Of a stretch of 29,042 nt of DNA, positions 22,183 through 29,042 are shown piece after piece; position 1 is the stretch's first letter; each line of letters opens with the position of its first letter. Source of the stretch: Clostridium sp. CAG:594. GTDB taxonomy: Bacteria > Bacillota_I > Bacilli_A > RF39 > UBA660. Where the stretch lies: assembly GCA_000434835.1 (NCBI GenBank), contig FR881488.1:1-29042 (forward strand). Reading direction: 5' to 3'. The notes beneath the pieces are model-generated. The model was not told where the DNA came from, ran no database searches, and saw only the letters and a list, made by a program, of their open reading frames with translations. The translations under genes were made by a program, and so were the position numbers.

Positions 22183-23190
22183 TTATATGTTATGAATACT
22201 ATGATTTATTCCGTAGCTTATTACGTCACTTAATTTTGAAAGTATAAAATCAACTTCTTTTGGAGTCACCATAAGATTATATCCGATAGGTGTTAAAACC
22301 TCATATAACAGCTTTTTTATTTCGTTATCACTAAGTGCTCCTACAAGCCCTAGAAAGTTTTTTCTATCGGCAGGCGTTATTTTAGTTTCTTTATTTAGAT
22401 AATTAACTGATCCTTTTATAAACTTATTTGATTTATCATTTATATGGTTTTTATTATAAGCATAATTTTTAACCATATAATTAATAGTGTCTGAAACTAT
22501 TGTACTTGCATCTATAACAGTTGGAATTCCGACCGATATTACCTTGGTATTAAGGGTTTCTTTTGATATTTCCTTTCTTTTGTTTCCAATACCGCTACCT
22601 GGAGAAATTCCGTTATCTGTAACTTGAATACTTTTATTAACATTTTCTATCGATGATGAACATAAAGCATCTACTAATATTACCAAATCCGGTTTTAATA
22701 CACCTACTACTCCTTTTACATAATCACTTGTTTCTATTCCAGTTTGACCTGTAACACCCGGTGCTATAGCTGCCATTTTAGATAATTTATCATCAACATT
22801 TATGTTCATATCAAAAAAATGATTTGTAACAATTAATTTACAAACAACAAGTGGGCCTAATGCGTCCGGAGTAGACTTTTCGTTTCCAAGTCCTATTACA
22901 AGGGTTTTATAATCTTTGTTATATCCTATCTTTTTAAGCATCTTCTTAAATTCTCTTTCAAATATATTACTAACTAAATTTTTAGCATCACTATCCGTTA
23001 CATCATCAAATAAAATAGTTAGATAATTGCCTGGCTTTTTATTAAATGGATTATCTTCATCAAGCTTCATCCAAGATATTTTAACACCATCTTCTAATGT
23101 TTCATTACTTAACTTACTAGTTTCTTCATCTAATAAATCAACTATCATATCAGTTCTTACTTCGTATTTACTTAAATCTATTTTATGCAT
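22183..23190 (-). CDS. gpr: spore germination protease GPR
   Basis: 335 residues (Bacillus enzymes ~370). Degrades small acid-soluble spore proteins at germination; made as a zymogen in the forespore. The N-terminus LSKYEVRTDMIVDL holds the usual RTD pro-sequence region. The core has VIGLGNEKSTPDALGPLVV, MAAIAPGVTGQTGIETSDYV, VDALCSSS, SPGSGIGNKRKEI and VGIPTVIDASTIV. These match the family closely, so the call is firm. AAGGGTGAG precedes the ATG. It is divergent from rpsT and upstream of spoIIP. Its presence implies that the organism makes spores with SASP proteins. Confidence 0.95.
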   Translation of the reverse strand: MHKIDLSKYEVRTDMIVDLLDEETSKLSNETLEDGVKISWMKLDEDNPFNKKPGNYLTILFDDVTDSDAKNLVSNIFEREFKKMLKKIGYNKDYKTLVIGLGNEKSTPDALGPLVVCKLIVTNHFFDMNINVDDKLSKMAAIAPGVTGQTGIETSDYVKGVVGVLKPDLVILVDALCSSSIENVNKSIQVTDNGISPGSGIGNKRKEISKETLNTKVISVGIPTVIDASTIVSDTINYMVKNYAYNKNHINDKSNKFIKGSVNYLNKETKITPADRKNFLGLVGALSDNEIKKLLYEVLTPIGYNLMVTPKEVDFILSKLSDVISYGINHSIHNI

Positions 23191-23235
23191 TTTTTTCTCA
23201 CCCTTTTATATTTTTACCAAAAACAGTAATTATTA

Positions 23236-23264
23236 TTGATTTTTTATTATTTTTTTGATAAACT
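23236..23264 (+). promoter_or_regulatory. promoter of rpsT
   Basis: -35 TTGATT (23236-23241), 17 bases, -10 TAAACT (23259-23264); leader of about 26 bases to the ATG, with AGGAGGTG in between. Confidence 0.5.
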
Positions 23265-23296
23265 ATAAGAAGTTAATGACGCCAGGAGGTGAAAAA

Positions 23297-23539
23297 ATGC
23301 CAAATATTAAAAGTGCTAAGAAAAGAGTTAAAGTTACATCTACTAAACACGAATCTAACATTCCAGTTAAAGGTAGTATGAAAACTGCAGTTAAAAAGGT
23401 AGAAAAAGATGCTTCTGTAGAAAATCTTAAGATTGCTAACAAGAGAATTGATAAAGCACGTAACAAAGGAATTATTACTGACAATAAAGCATCTCGCTTA
23501 AAATCAAGATTAGCTAAAAAAGTAAATGAAACGAAGTAA
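23297..23539 (+). CDS. rpsT: 30S ribosomal protein S20
   Basis: 80 residues, highly basic, three-helix S20 with the family start MPNIKSAKKRVKVT and the late NKASRLKSRLAKKVN block. Binds 16S rRNA at the base of the 30S body early in assembly. The ATG at 23297 follows AGGAGGTG with 6 bases; the frame is open 14 codons further upstream but that part covers the promoter. Divergent from gpr as in Bacillus. A terminator overlaps its stop. Confidence 0.95.
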   Translation: MPNIKSAKKRVKVTSTKHESNIPVKGSMKTAVKKVEKDASVENLKIANKRIDKARNKGIITDNKASRLKSRLAKKVNETK

Positions 23540-23556
23540 TTATACTTCTTTTTTTT
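23533..23556 (+). terminator. intrinsic terminator of rpsT
   Basis: Stem GAAGTA/TACTTC (23533-23538, 23543-23548), 4-base loop, then eight T; the rpsT stop is in the stem and loop. Confidence 0.75.
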
Positions 23557-23565
23557 ATGCTTTAT

Positions 23566-23592
23566 TGGTATAATAATTATGGTGATGATATG
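23566..23592 (+). promoter_or_regulatory. ultra-short-leader promoter of the transglutaminase-like gene
   Basis: Extended -10 TGGTATAAT (TATAAT 23569-23574), 6 bases, GGTGAT (23581-23586), 3 bases, ATG (23590). No -35 box is evident. Confidence 0.5.
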
Positions 23593-24519
23593 AATATAAA
23601 AAAACTAGTTAAAGTAGCAGTTACGGTTATAATAATAGTTATATTAGGATTTTTAATAAAAGATAATTATTATTTATTAACAAATAAAATAGAATACGTA
23701 TACACAAAGTATCTTCAAGGAGATATAAGACAGAACTTAACTGATAATAAATACCGCAAAAAAGAAAATTATGATTATGTAAAAATAAACGAAAATACTA
23801 CTTTAAAAAACAAAGATGACGTTAAAAATATGATATACACATATCTAGATGCTGGTTGGAATGAGTATACCGTTAAGTGTGATGCTGATTATCTAGACTG
23901 CACTAACGACATAAAAGAAATTGTTCAAAATAATACTTATTTAACCGATCTTTCAAATTTTGTTCATCCTTTTAACACGTTTGACAAGATTAATACAACA
24001 TTTGCAGCTAGTGGCAAAGTAAAACTTAAAAAGGAACCTAGATATAGTGATAGTCAAATAGATACTTTAAATAAAAAGATAGATGAAATATACAAAGAAA
24101 ATTATGACTCTAGCAAAAACGTTTCAGAAAACATTAAGATATTTCATGATTACATAGTAAATCATACTAAGTATGACCAAAGTAATACAACCGGGTTATC
24201 TAACGTAAGTTCAAGTTCTGCTTATGGAGTTTTAATAGATGGCATCGGAATATGTAGTGGTTACAGTGATGCAATGCAACTATTTCTTGAAAAAATGAAC
24301 GTTAAAAACTATCGTATATCATCTAGCACTCACGAATGGAACTTAGTCTATGTGGAAGGCGCTTGGCGTCATTTAGATTTAACCTGGGATGATCCTATTA
24401 TGAGTGATGGTTCTGATGCTTTAAAAGAAGATTACTTTTTAATTGATACAAACACACTATTATCTAAAGATGATGGAGAGCATAACTTTGATTCTTCAAT
24501 ATATATTGAGGCAAAATAA
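23590..24519 (+). CDS. membrane-anchored transglutaminase-like protein
   Basis: 309 residues: N-terminal anchor helix (about 8-25) after MNIKKLVK, an extracytoplasmic region of about 150 residues, then a transglutaminase-core domain. The Cys-His-Asp triad is visible: GIGICSGYSDAMQLF (Cys about 227), SSTHEWNLVYV (His about 253) and HLDLTWDDP (Asp about 268). Bacterial members usually act as proteases or amide-bond enzymes on cell-surface targets; the partner is unknown. Start at ATG 23590; the open frame before it covers the promoter. A single-gene unit, convergent with the 60-aa membrane-protein gene. Confidence 0.85.
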   Translation: MNIKKLVKVAVTVIIIVILGFLIKDNYYLLTNKIEYVYTKYLQGDIRQNLTDNKYRKKENYDYVKINENTTLKNKDDVKNMIYTYLDAGWNEYTVKCDADYLDCTNDIKEIVQNNTYLTDLSNFVHPFNTFDKINTTFAASGKVKLKKEPRYSDSQIDTLNKKIDEIYKENYDSSKNVSENIKIFHDYIVNHTKYDQSNTTGLSNVSSSSAYGVLIDGIGICSGYSDAMQLFLEKMNVKNYRISSSTHEWNLVYVEGAWRHLDLTWDDPIMSDGSDALKEDYFLIDTNTLLSKDDGEHNFDSSIYIEAK

Positions 24520-24543
24520 AAAGGACAATAAAAGTCCTTTTTT
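24520..24543. terminator. terminator between convergent genes
   Basis: Stem AAAGGAC/GTCCTTT (24520-24526, 24534-24540), 7-base loop, T-run on the plus strand and an A/T run that can serve the minus strand too. Confidence 0.7.
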
Positions 24544-24724
24544 AGTTAAACAAATTTATAATAGAAGCCTTAAGAGCGTTATAAATTTCTGGATTAATAA
24601 CAGTAAGTGTTGCAACAGATAAAAGTATTAATAAAATAATTATTATAATTATAAAACTTATGTTAGCCTCCTTCATAGTATCCTTATCTAATTTTGAAGG
24701 TCTTCCAACTTTGCCTTTTGCCAT
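24542..24724 (-). CDS. 60-aa single-pass membrane protein with VGRP motif
   Basis: MAKGKVGRPSKLDKDTMKEA (1-20) is followed by a very hydrophobic helix (about 22-43) and a short outside tail. It shares the basic K-x-VGRP-x-L-D-T-K head placed just before the membrane helix with the two proteins at 6.0-7.5 kb. It is the minimal form: head and helix without an outside domain. AGGAG lies 11 bases before the ATG. Function unknown. Confidence 0.7.
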   Translation of the reverse strand: MAKGKVGRPSKLDKDTMKEANISFIIIIIILLILLSVATLTVINPEIYNALKASIINLFN

Positions 24725-24763
24725 TTTAACACATCTCCTATCATTAATATGATACTAAAATAA

Positions 24764-25633
24764 TCAATTATTTTCAATATAATTAACTACTTCTTTTATC
24801 GTATTGTCAAAGTTATTTACATCACAATTAAACCACTTTACATCAAGTTGATGATTAAAGAAGGTATATTGTCTTTTAGCATAATTCCTTGATCTTTGTT
24901 TTATTAGGTTTACTGCATCTTCCTTGCTTATTTTTTTATCAAAATACATATATAATTCTTTATACGCAATTGCAGTTTTAATTGCTTTACTAAATATTTT
25001 TCTGTCATAGAAGTATCTAGCCTCTTCTTCTAAGCCTTCTTCCATCATTTTATCTACCCTTTTATTAATTACATCATAAAGTTCATCTCTAGGTCTTGTA
25101 AGGCCTATTATTTTAGCGTCATAAATCATTTTATTTGACGTCTTATTAGAATTACCATCACTATGATTATTTAAGTAGCTTTCTAATCTTTGTCTATTAT
25201 TAACATGTATTTTTGTATCATTATCTAACTTTTTAACCATATCATATAATTCTTTATTAGTATAAGATGAATAATCATTTCTTATGCCATCATTTTCTTT
25301 AAATTCATAGTCATATAGCAAAGCCTTTAGATAAAGACCAGTACCACCTACTATAATTATGTTTTTGCCGTTTTTAATTAAATTATCCATTATTCTTCTA
25401 GAATCTTTTTGATAATCATATACCGAATAATCTTCATTTACATCCTTTATATCAATCATGTGATGTGGTATACCTTCTTTTTCAAGAGAAGTTACCTTTG
25501 CAGTACCAATATCCATCTTTTTATATATTTGCATACTATCGCAAGATATTATTTCTGCATTATAACGTTTAGCTAAAGAAACAGATAATCTTGTTTTACC
25601 AACACCAGTTGGTCCTACTATTGCAATTATCAT
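24764..25633 (-). CDS. miaA: tRNA dimethylallyltransferase
   Basis: 289 residues. Adds a dimethylallyl group to N6 of A37 in tRNAs reading UNN codons. P-loop VGPTGVGKTRLS near the N-terminus, CDSMQIYKKMDIGTAKV, VGGTGLYLKALLY and the RNYAKRQYTFFN region are all present, and length is normal. The ATG at 25633 has AAGGA 10 bases upstream; the GTG at 25642 is less likely. It overlaps or abuts the kinase-like pseudogene. mutL and miaA are neighbours in many Firmicutes, and here three kinase-like frames sit between them. Confidence 0.95.
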   Translation of the reverse strand: MIIAIVGPTGVGKTRLSVSLAKRYNAEIISCDSMQIYKKMDIGTAKVTSLEKEGIPHHMIDIKDVNEDYSVYDYQKDSRRIMDNLIKNGKNIIIVGGTGLYLKALLYDYEFKENDGIRNDYSSYTNKELYDMVKKLDNDTKIHVNNRQRLESYLNNHSDGNSNKTSNKMIYDAKIIGLTRPRDELYDVINKRVDKMMEEGLEEEARYFYDRKIFSKAIKTAIAYKELYMYFDKKISKEDAVNLIKQRSRNYAKRQYTFFNHQLDVKWFNCDVNNFDNTIKEVVNYIENN

Positions 25634-25638
25634 AAAAA

Positions 25639-25876
25639 TCACATCCTTAAACTAGTATTAATTATATCATTATCATTATAAGTTTTACACTCAAAATATT
25701 CGTTAATTATTTTTTCGTATGCATGATTAAGTATTTCCTTATTTTTCTTTAAAGAATCAAAGTAAGTCAAACTAGTATCTACCCTATAAAAATCACAGTC
25801 TACCAGTTTAAAGTCACCATCTAAATAAATTATATTATCTGGCTTTATGTCTACAAGAACTTATATCTAGTCTCAT
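25639..25876 (-). pseudogene. internally deleted kinase-like pseudogene
   Basis: An AAAGGAG site and ATG (25874-25876) overlap the stop of the upstream kinase-like gene (ATGA), but that frame closes after 13 codons. In another frame the region then reads VLVDIKPDNIIYLDGDFKLV followed by DCDFYRV and about 45 more codons to a stop at 25639-25641. DIKPDN and the following D-D-F match the catalytic loop and metal-binding Asp of protein-kinase-like folds, and match the same region of the gene at 26.6 kb (YDLKEDN...CDVDFY). So start and C-terminal part survive and the N-lobe was deleted with a frameshift. Confidence 0.75.
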
Positions 25877-26565
25877 TTTATGCTCCTTTTATAATTGTTT
25901 AATGTTAGTAGTGAGTTTACGCTACTATCTGTCACTTTACTTATATCCTTAATCATATCATCTAAAAACGTTTCTTTACTTAGCACACTTTTGGAAGTAT
26001 TAAATCTTAACTCAGAAGATATAATATAATCAAATAACATCTTTATAGAATAATTAACCTGACTTAAATTGCATTTATATATTTTTTCGCAATAATCATC
26101 ACGAATGTCAAACGCATCAGTATCAGTTAAAGAAAGATTATCGCCTAAAAATACATGTGCCATTTTAACATCACCAAGCAACACTTCTTCTTTCTTTAAT
26201 TCAGGTAAAAACTTATCATAATATATGCTTAAAATTTCATCAAATGATACGTCTTTCTTTCCAGTTAAAACCTTATTCCTTAGTGCAATAAGATTATCTC
26301 CTTTAGCCATAGGCATATAATAGCCCTTTAATTTATCCTTAAAAAAACCTTTTTTAAAAACTAAAGACTCTGGCCATAAAATTATTTTAGATCCTTTATT
26401 TAAATGGCTCAATATATTTTCCTTATCATAATTAGTAAGATTATAATTAAAAAGTTTTATAACACCATTCTTATATTTATAACAGCATCCATTTACTCCA
26501 CTAGGTTTATTAGACACTGGCTTTAAGGTTTTCATTCTTACACCACTTAAATATATATCATCCAT
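25873..26565 (-). CDS. kinase-like protein with degenerate catalytic loop
   Basis: 230 residues. No glycine-rich loop is seen. A lobe-hinge-like region LKGYYMPMAKGDNLIALR (about 82-99) is followed by LLGDVKMAHVFLGDNLSLTD (about 129-148) and TDAFDI. This parallels the catalytic-loop and DFG-type segments (DLKEDN...DVDFY) of the next gene, but DxKxxN has become DVKMAH, so phosphotransfer is doubtful. Cytoplasmic, no membrane helix. Start: second ATG at 26565 (AAGGAG, 6 bases), though 26568 is possible. It lies 12 bases after the other kinase-like gene and overlaps the pseudogene. Confidence 0.65.
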   Translation of the reverse strand: MDDIYLSGVRMKTLKPVSNKPSGVNGCCYKYKNGVIKLFNYNLTNYDKENILSHLNKGSKIILWPESLVFKKGFFKDKLKGYYMPMAKGDNLIALRNKVLTGKKDVSFDEILSIYYDKFLPELKKEEVLLGDVKMAHVFLGDNLSLTDTDAFDIRDDYCEKIYKCNLSQVNYSIKMLFDYIISSELRFNTSKSVLSKETFLDDMIKDISKVTDSSVNSLLTLNNYKRSIK

Positions 26566-26580
26566 CATAGTCTCCTTGAT

Positions 26581-27300
26581 TTATAAACTTTTGGCCACTT
26601 CTTTTAATGTTTTAGAAGAATAACCACTTGCTAAAAGTAAGTCTTCAATTGCACAATCAGCATAATTTTTCGTTTCAATTAAATAATCATCTTTCCTACA
26701 TTCATAGTTTTTAAAGAATAAATATCTTTCTATAAATTCTATGAATATAGTATTAACTAGCATGTAATTAACATTAAGTAAGTTATCTAAACTTTCTTTT
26801 TTATAGAAATCAACATCACAAACTTTAAAATTACCATTACCAATAAATGCATTATCTTCTTTTAAGTCATACATAACGATGCCTTTATTTGATAATTTTT
26901 CCGCTAGATTTAAAGCACTCTTCCAAGATGATAAAAGTTCTTTTAACGAAACATCTAAAGTTTCTTCTTTTATTTCTTTCATGTTTTGCATATTATTTAT
27001 ATTTTCCATTTCATACATAGCAAGAAATCCATCTAACAAATAAATATTATTTACATTTGATATACCATCAAACCTATTTTTCTTAAAATATAAAAGATTT
27101 TCAAGTACATCTTTTTCACTAAATATTATGTTTCCATAATTATCTTGTAAGTAAGGTACTTTGTTATATACCTTGTATGCTTTATCACGAGAGAAATAAA
27201 CGTCTGAATATCCTCCACTTTTTTTATCATATTTAGATAAGTTTTTCTTTAATTTCAAATACTCTTCATTTGTTAATCTAATAACACTTTCACTTACCAT
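26581..27300 (-). CDS. kinase-like protein (protein-kinase fold)
   Basis: 239 residues. Visible kinase-like features in order: SGGYSDVYFSRDKAYKVYN (about 32-50), a glycine-containing loop and putative ATP-binding Lys; FLAMYEMENI hinge (about 98-107); GIVMYDLKEDNAFIG (about 150-164) with the D-x-K-x-x-N catalytic loop; and VCDVDFYKK with the metal-binding Asp. Substrate unknown. The ATG at 27300 follows GGTGGGG; the earlier ATG-led frame to 27321 includes that site. First gene of a unit with the degenerate kinase, the pseudogene and miaA. Confidence 0.68.
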   Translation of the reverse strand: MVSESVIRLTNEEYLKLKKNLSKYDKKSGGYSDVYFSRDKAYKVYNKVPYLQDNYGNIIFSEKDVLENLLYFKKNRFDGISNVNNIYLLDGFLAMYEMENINNMQNMKEIKEETLDVSLKELLSSWKSALNLAEKLSNKGIVMYDLKEDNAFIGNGNFKVCDVDFYKKESLDNLLNVNYMLVNTIFIEFIERYLFFKNYECRKDDYLIETKNYADCAIEDLLLASGYSSKTLKEVAKSL

Positions 27301-27390
27301 AATATCCCCACCAATAACCAATAACTAAACTTTAAAAATTATAAAAACGATTTATAATTAATTATTAACTTCGTATATTATACATAAATT

Positions 27391-27418
27391 AAGAGCCATG
27401 TCAAATTACATAGCTCTT
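27391..27418 (-). terminator. putative terminator after mutL
   Basis: 11-bp stem (27391-27401 with 27408-27418, one G-T wobble), overlapping the mutL stop. The T-run on the minus strand is weak. The 27,301-27,390 gap has AT-rich -10-like hexamers but no clear promoter. Confidence 0.4.
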
Positions 27419-29042
27419 TTAAACATTTTTTCAAGTTCATAATTACTGTAAAATATTGTAGTTGGCCTACCATGCGGGCAAGTATATGGATTATCACATT
27501 TTCTTAAATCGTTAATTAGTGCTTCCATCTCTTCCATTGAAATATTCATATTAGCTTTAATTGCCATTTTACAGCTTAACATAATAGCAGCTTTTTCCCT
27601 GAATTTTTCAATTGAAAAATGTTTTTCCTCACTAATTAATACCTCTAATACTTTTTTAATACTTTCAACCTCATATCCCTCTTTTATCCAGGTTGGATGT
27701 TCTTTTATGGTAAATGAATTTATTCCTGATTCTTCTATATCAAAATGCATATCTTTTAAGACATCTATGTTTTGTTTTATTATGATAAACTCATTAGATG
27801 GGAATTCAAGTGTTAAAGGAATAAGCATTTTAATGCTTCCCTTTAAAGGATTACCAAAAGCTTTTAAATATCCCTCATAGTTAATTCTTTCTTTTGCAGC
27901 ATGCTGATCTATCATATAAATACCCAGTTCATTATGACAAATTATGTAAGTTCCTTTAGCAAGCCCTACGGGATACATCTCAGGCATAATAACTTTCTTT
28001 TTTTCTTCGTTATAATTTTCTATGTCGTCTTTTACGTTTTCATTATAATCAGTAATATCTTCATTAACTTTCATTACTGGCTCATCAAAAATAGAATAAT
28101 CAATCGTATTTTCTTCTATTACCTTTTCTCTTTCTAGGTTAAGTTGTTGAAGTACTACTTTAGGTTTTTCTTCTTTTTCTACTTCGTTTTTCTTTTCTAT
28201 CTTAGGAATTAATAAGGCCTTATCTAAAACATCTTTAATTCCCTTTCTAACTAATTCCTTTAAGTCTTCAAAGTTACTAAATTTAATGTCTAATTTAGAT
28301 GGATGAACGTTAACATCAACTAAAGATGGATCAGTATTAATATTTAAAACAACGATTGGATACCTTGTCTCTGGTTTATATGTATGATACCCATCATTTA
28401 TTGCACGGTTTAACTCAGTATTTCTAACAACCCTGTTATTTACAAGTGTTACCATATGATTTCTAGAAGACCTTGTAACTTCTGGTAAAGAAATAAATCC
28501 ATCAACGTCATAATCATCATTAAAAACGGAGATTTTTCTCATTTTTCTAGCTACTTCACTACCATATATTTCTTTAATTACCTTAAGTAAATTTCCAGAA
28601 CCATCAGTATTTAAAAGTACTTTATCATCACTTATTAAAGTGAATTTCTTATCTGGATATGATAGTGCCATTTTATTAACATACTCACAAATATTAGCAA
28701 GCTCACTATATATACTATTTAGATATTTTAATCTTGCAGGCGTATTATAAAATAAATTTTTTACGGTTATTTCTGTACCACGTCTTGCATCGCTTGCTTC
28801 ATCACTTACTAATTTACCACCTTTTATTTCTATTTTAGTGCCAACATCACCAGTTGATGTTTTAAGTGTAACTTCTGAAACTGATGCGATAGAAGGAAGA
28901 GCCTCACCTCTAAAGCCTAAAGAAGAAATTCTAAAAAGACCTATTTCATCTAAAAGTTTACTAGTTGCGTGTCTTTGAAATGCTAAGAGGGCATCATCAT
29001 GATCCATACCGCATCCATTATCAATTACCCTAATTAGTTTTG
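27406..29042 (-). CDS. mutL: DNA mismatch repair protein MutL, 5' end off the window
   Basis: The open frame runs past the right edge: beyond the apparent start it still reads KLIRVIDNGCGMDHDD, so about 60-80 N-terminal residues are missing. GHKL ATPase motifs DNGCGM and SSLGFRGEALPSIAS are present, followed by RGTEITVKNLFYNTPARLKY and the VDVNVHPSK motif. After a charged linker, the C-terminal domain holds IDQHAAKERINYE, the metal-dependent nicking-endonuclease motif DQHA(X)2E(X)4E, and CPHGRPT near the end. It is therefore the endonuclease-type MutL of MutH-less bacteria. No frameshift seen. The usual mutS neighbour would lie to the right. Confidence 0.96.
   Translation of the reverse strand, partial: KLIRVIDNGCGMDHDDALLAFQRHATSKLLDEIGLFRISSLGFRGEALPSIASVSEVTLKTSTGDVGTKIEIKGGKLVSDEASDARRGTEITVKNLFYNTPARLKYLNSIYSELANICEYVNKMALSYPDKKFTLISDDKVLLNTDGSGNLLKVIKEIYGSEVARKMRKISVFNDDYDVDGFISLPEVTRSSRNHMVTLVNNRVVRNTELNRAINDGYHTYKPETRYPIVVLNINTDPSLVDVNVHPSKLDIKFSNFEDLKELVRKGIKDVLDKALLIPKIEKKNEVEKEEKPKVVLQQLNLEREKVIEENTIDYSIFDEPVMKVNEDITDYNENVKDDIENYNEEKKKVIMPEMYPVGLAKGTYIICHNELGIYMIDQHAAKERINYEGYLKAFGNPLKGSIKMLIPLTLEFPSNEFIIIKQNIDVLKDMHFDIEESGINSFTIKEHPTWIKEGYEVESIKKVLEVLISEEKHFSIEKFREKAAIMLSCKMAIKANMNISMEEMEALINDLRKCDNPYTCPHGRPTTIFYSNYELEKMFKRAM

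Noticed and set aside
22124..23260. Sigma-E or sigma-G promoters for spoIIP and gpr
   Set aside because: I could not find convincing consensus matches at proper spacing in the AT-rich gaps; any call would be guesswork.
20034..25876. UGA read as tryptophan (Mycoplasma code)
   Set aside because: UGA ends spoIIP, the 46-aa gene and a kinase-like gene exactly at coupled junctions, and tryptophan codons at conserved sites are UGG.
1..29042. CRISPR arrays, tRNA or rRNA genes, insertion sequences
   Set aside because: No regularly spaced repeats, cloverleaf genes, rRNA segments or transposase with terminal repeats were seen; the Rpn-family gene has no flanking inverted repeats.

Overview
The window comes from a very AT-rich, spore-forming, Gram-positive-type bacterium. 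Spore genes (gpr, spoIIP), T-box control of trpS, strong AGGAGG-type ribosome binding sites and the rpsT / gpr / spoIIP order (as in Bacillus) point to Bacilli/Firmicutes. The very low G+C, short operons and many lineage-specific membrane proteins suggest an uncultured gut Bacilli lineage near the Mollicutes/Erysipelotrichales (inference). UGA is used as a stop and tryptophan is UGG, so this is the standard bacterial code, not the Mycoplasma code.

Layout, mostly on the minus strand. 1-2.6 kb: promoter of a gene lying off the left edge, then two coupled coiled-coil proteins. 2.6-6 kb: a YfhO-type membrane protein and a DUF421 protein. 6-7.5 kb: two single-pass membrane proteins sharing an AT-hook-like VGRP motif, one with a bacterial Ig-like domain. 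7.6-9 kb: a secreted protein with a C-type-lectin/DUF1566-like C-terminus, whose last ~140 bases differ in composition and codon use and are followed by a block of inverted repeats and the 3' remnant of a paralogue. 9.1-13.7 kb: a six-gene Tad pilus operon (two TadE-like pseudopilins, a CpaE/TadZ-like ATPase, TadA, TadB, TadC) with its own promoter and terminator. 13.8-16.3 kb: small membrane or secreted proteins, three sharing an NG-plus-hydrophobic-helix tail. 16.4-18.8 kb: a YfcE-like phosphodiesterase, a Nudix hydrolase, an ASCH protein and an Rpn-family nuclease. 19-20.4 kb: trpS behind a tryptophan T-box with a consensus promoter and an extra 24-codon leader ORF. 20.4-23.5 kb: a small unknown gene, a YqxA-position protein, spoIIP, gpr and divergent rpsT. 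23.6-24.7 kb: an anchored transglutaminase-like protein and a third VGRP membrane protein. 24.8-29 kb: miaA, a deleted kinase-like pseudogene, two kinase-like genes, and mutL running off the right edge.

The most interesting signal is at 7.6-8.0 kb. The 3' end of the lectin-like gene looks like a diversified or recombined cassette: a G+C step, almost only pyrimidine-ending codons, a 10-bp perfect palindrome with a 4-nt loop at the stop codon, and a paralogous tail nearby. This resembles the target side of a diversity-generating retroelement, but no reverse transcriptase or template repeat lies in the window. A second pattern is regulatory: four unrelated genes share the geometry -10 box, 6 nt, GGTGAT, 3-4 nt, ATG, which predicts transcripts that start at the Shine-Dalgarno sequence itself.
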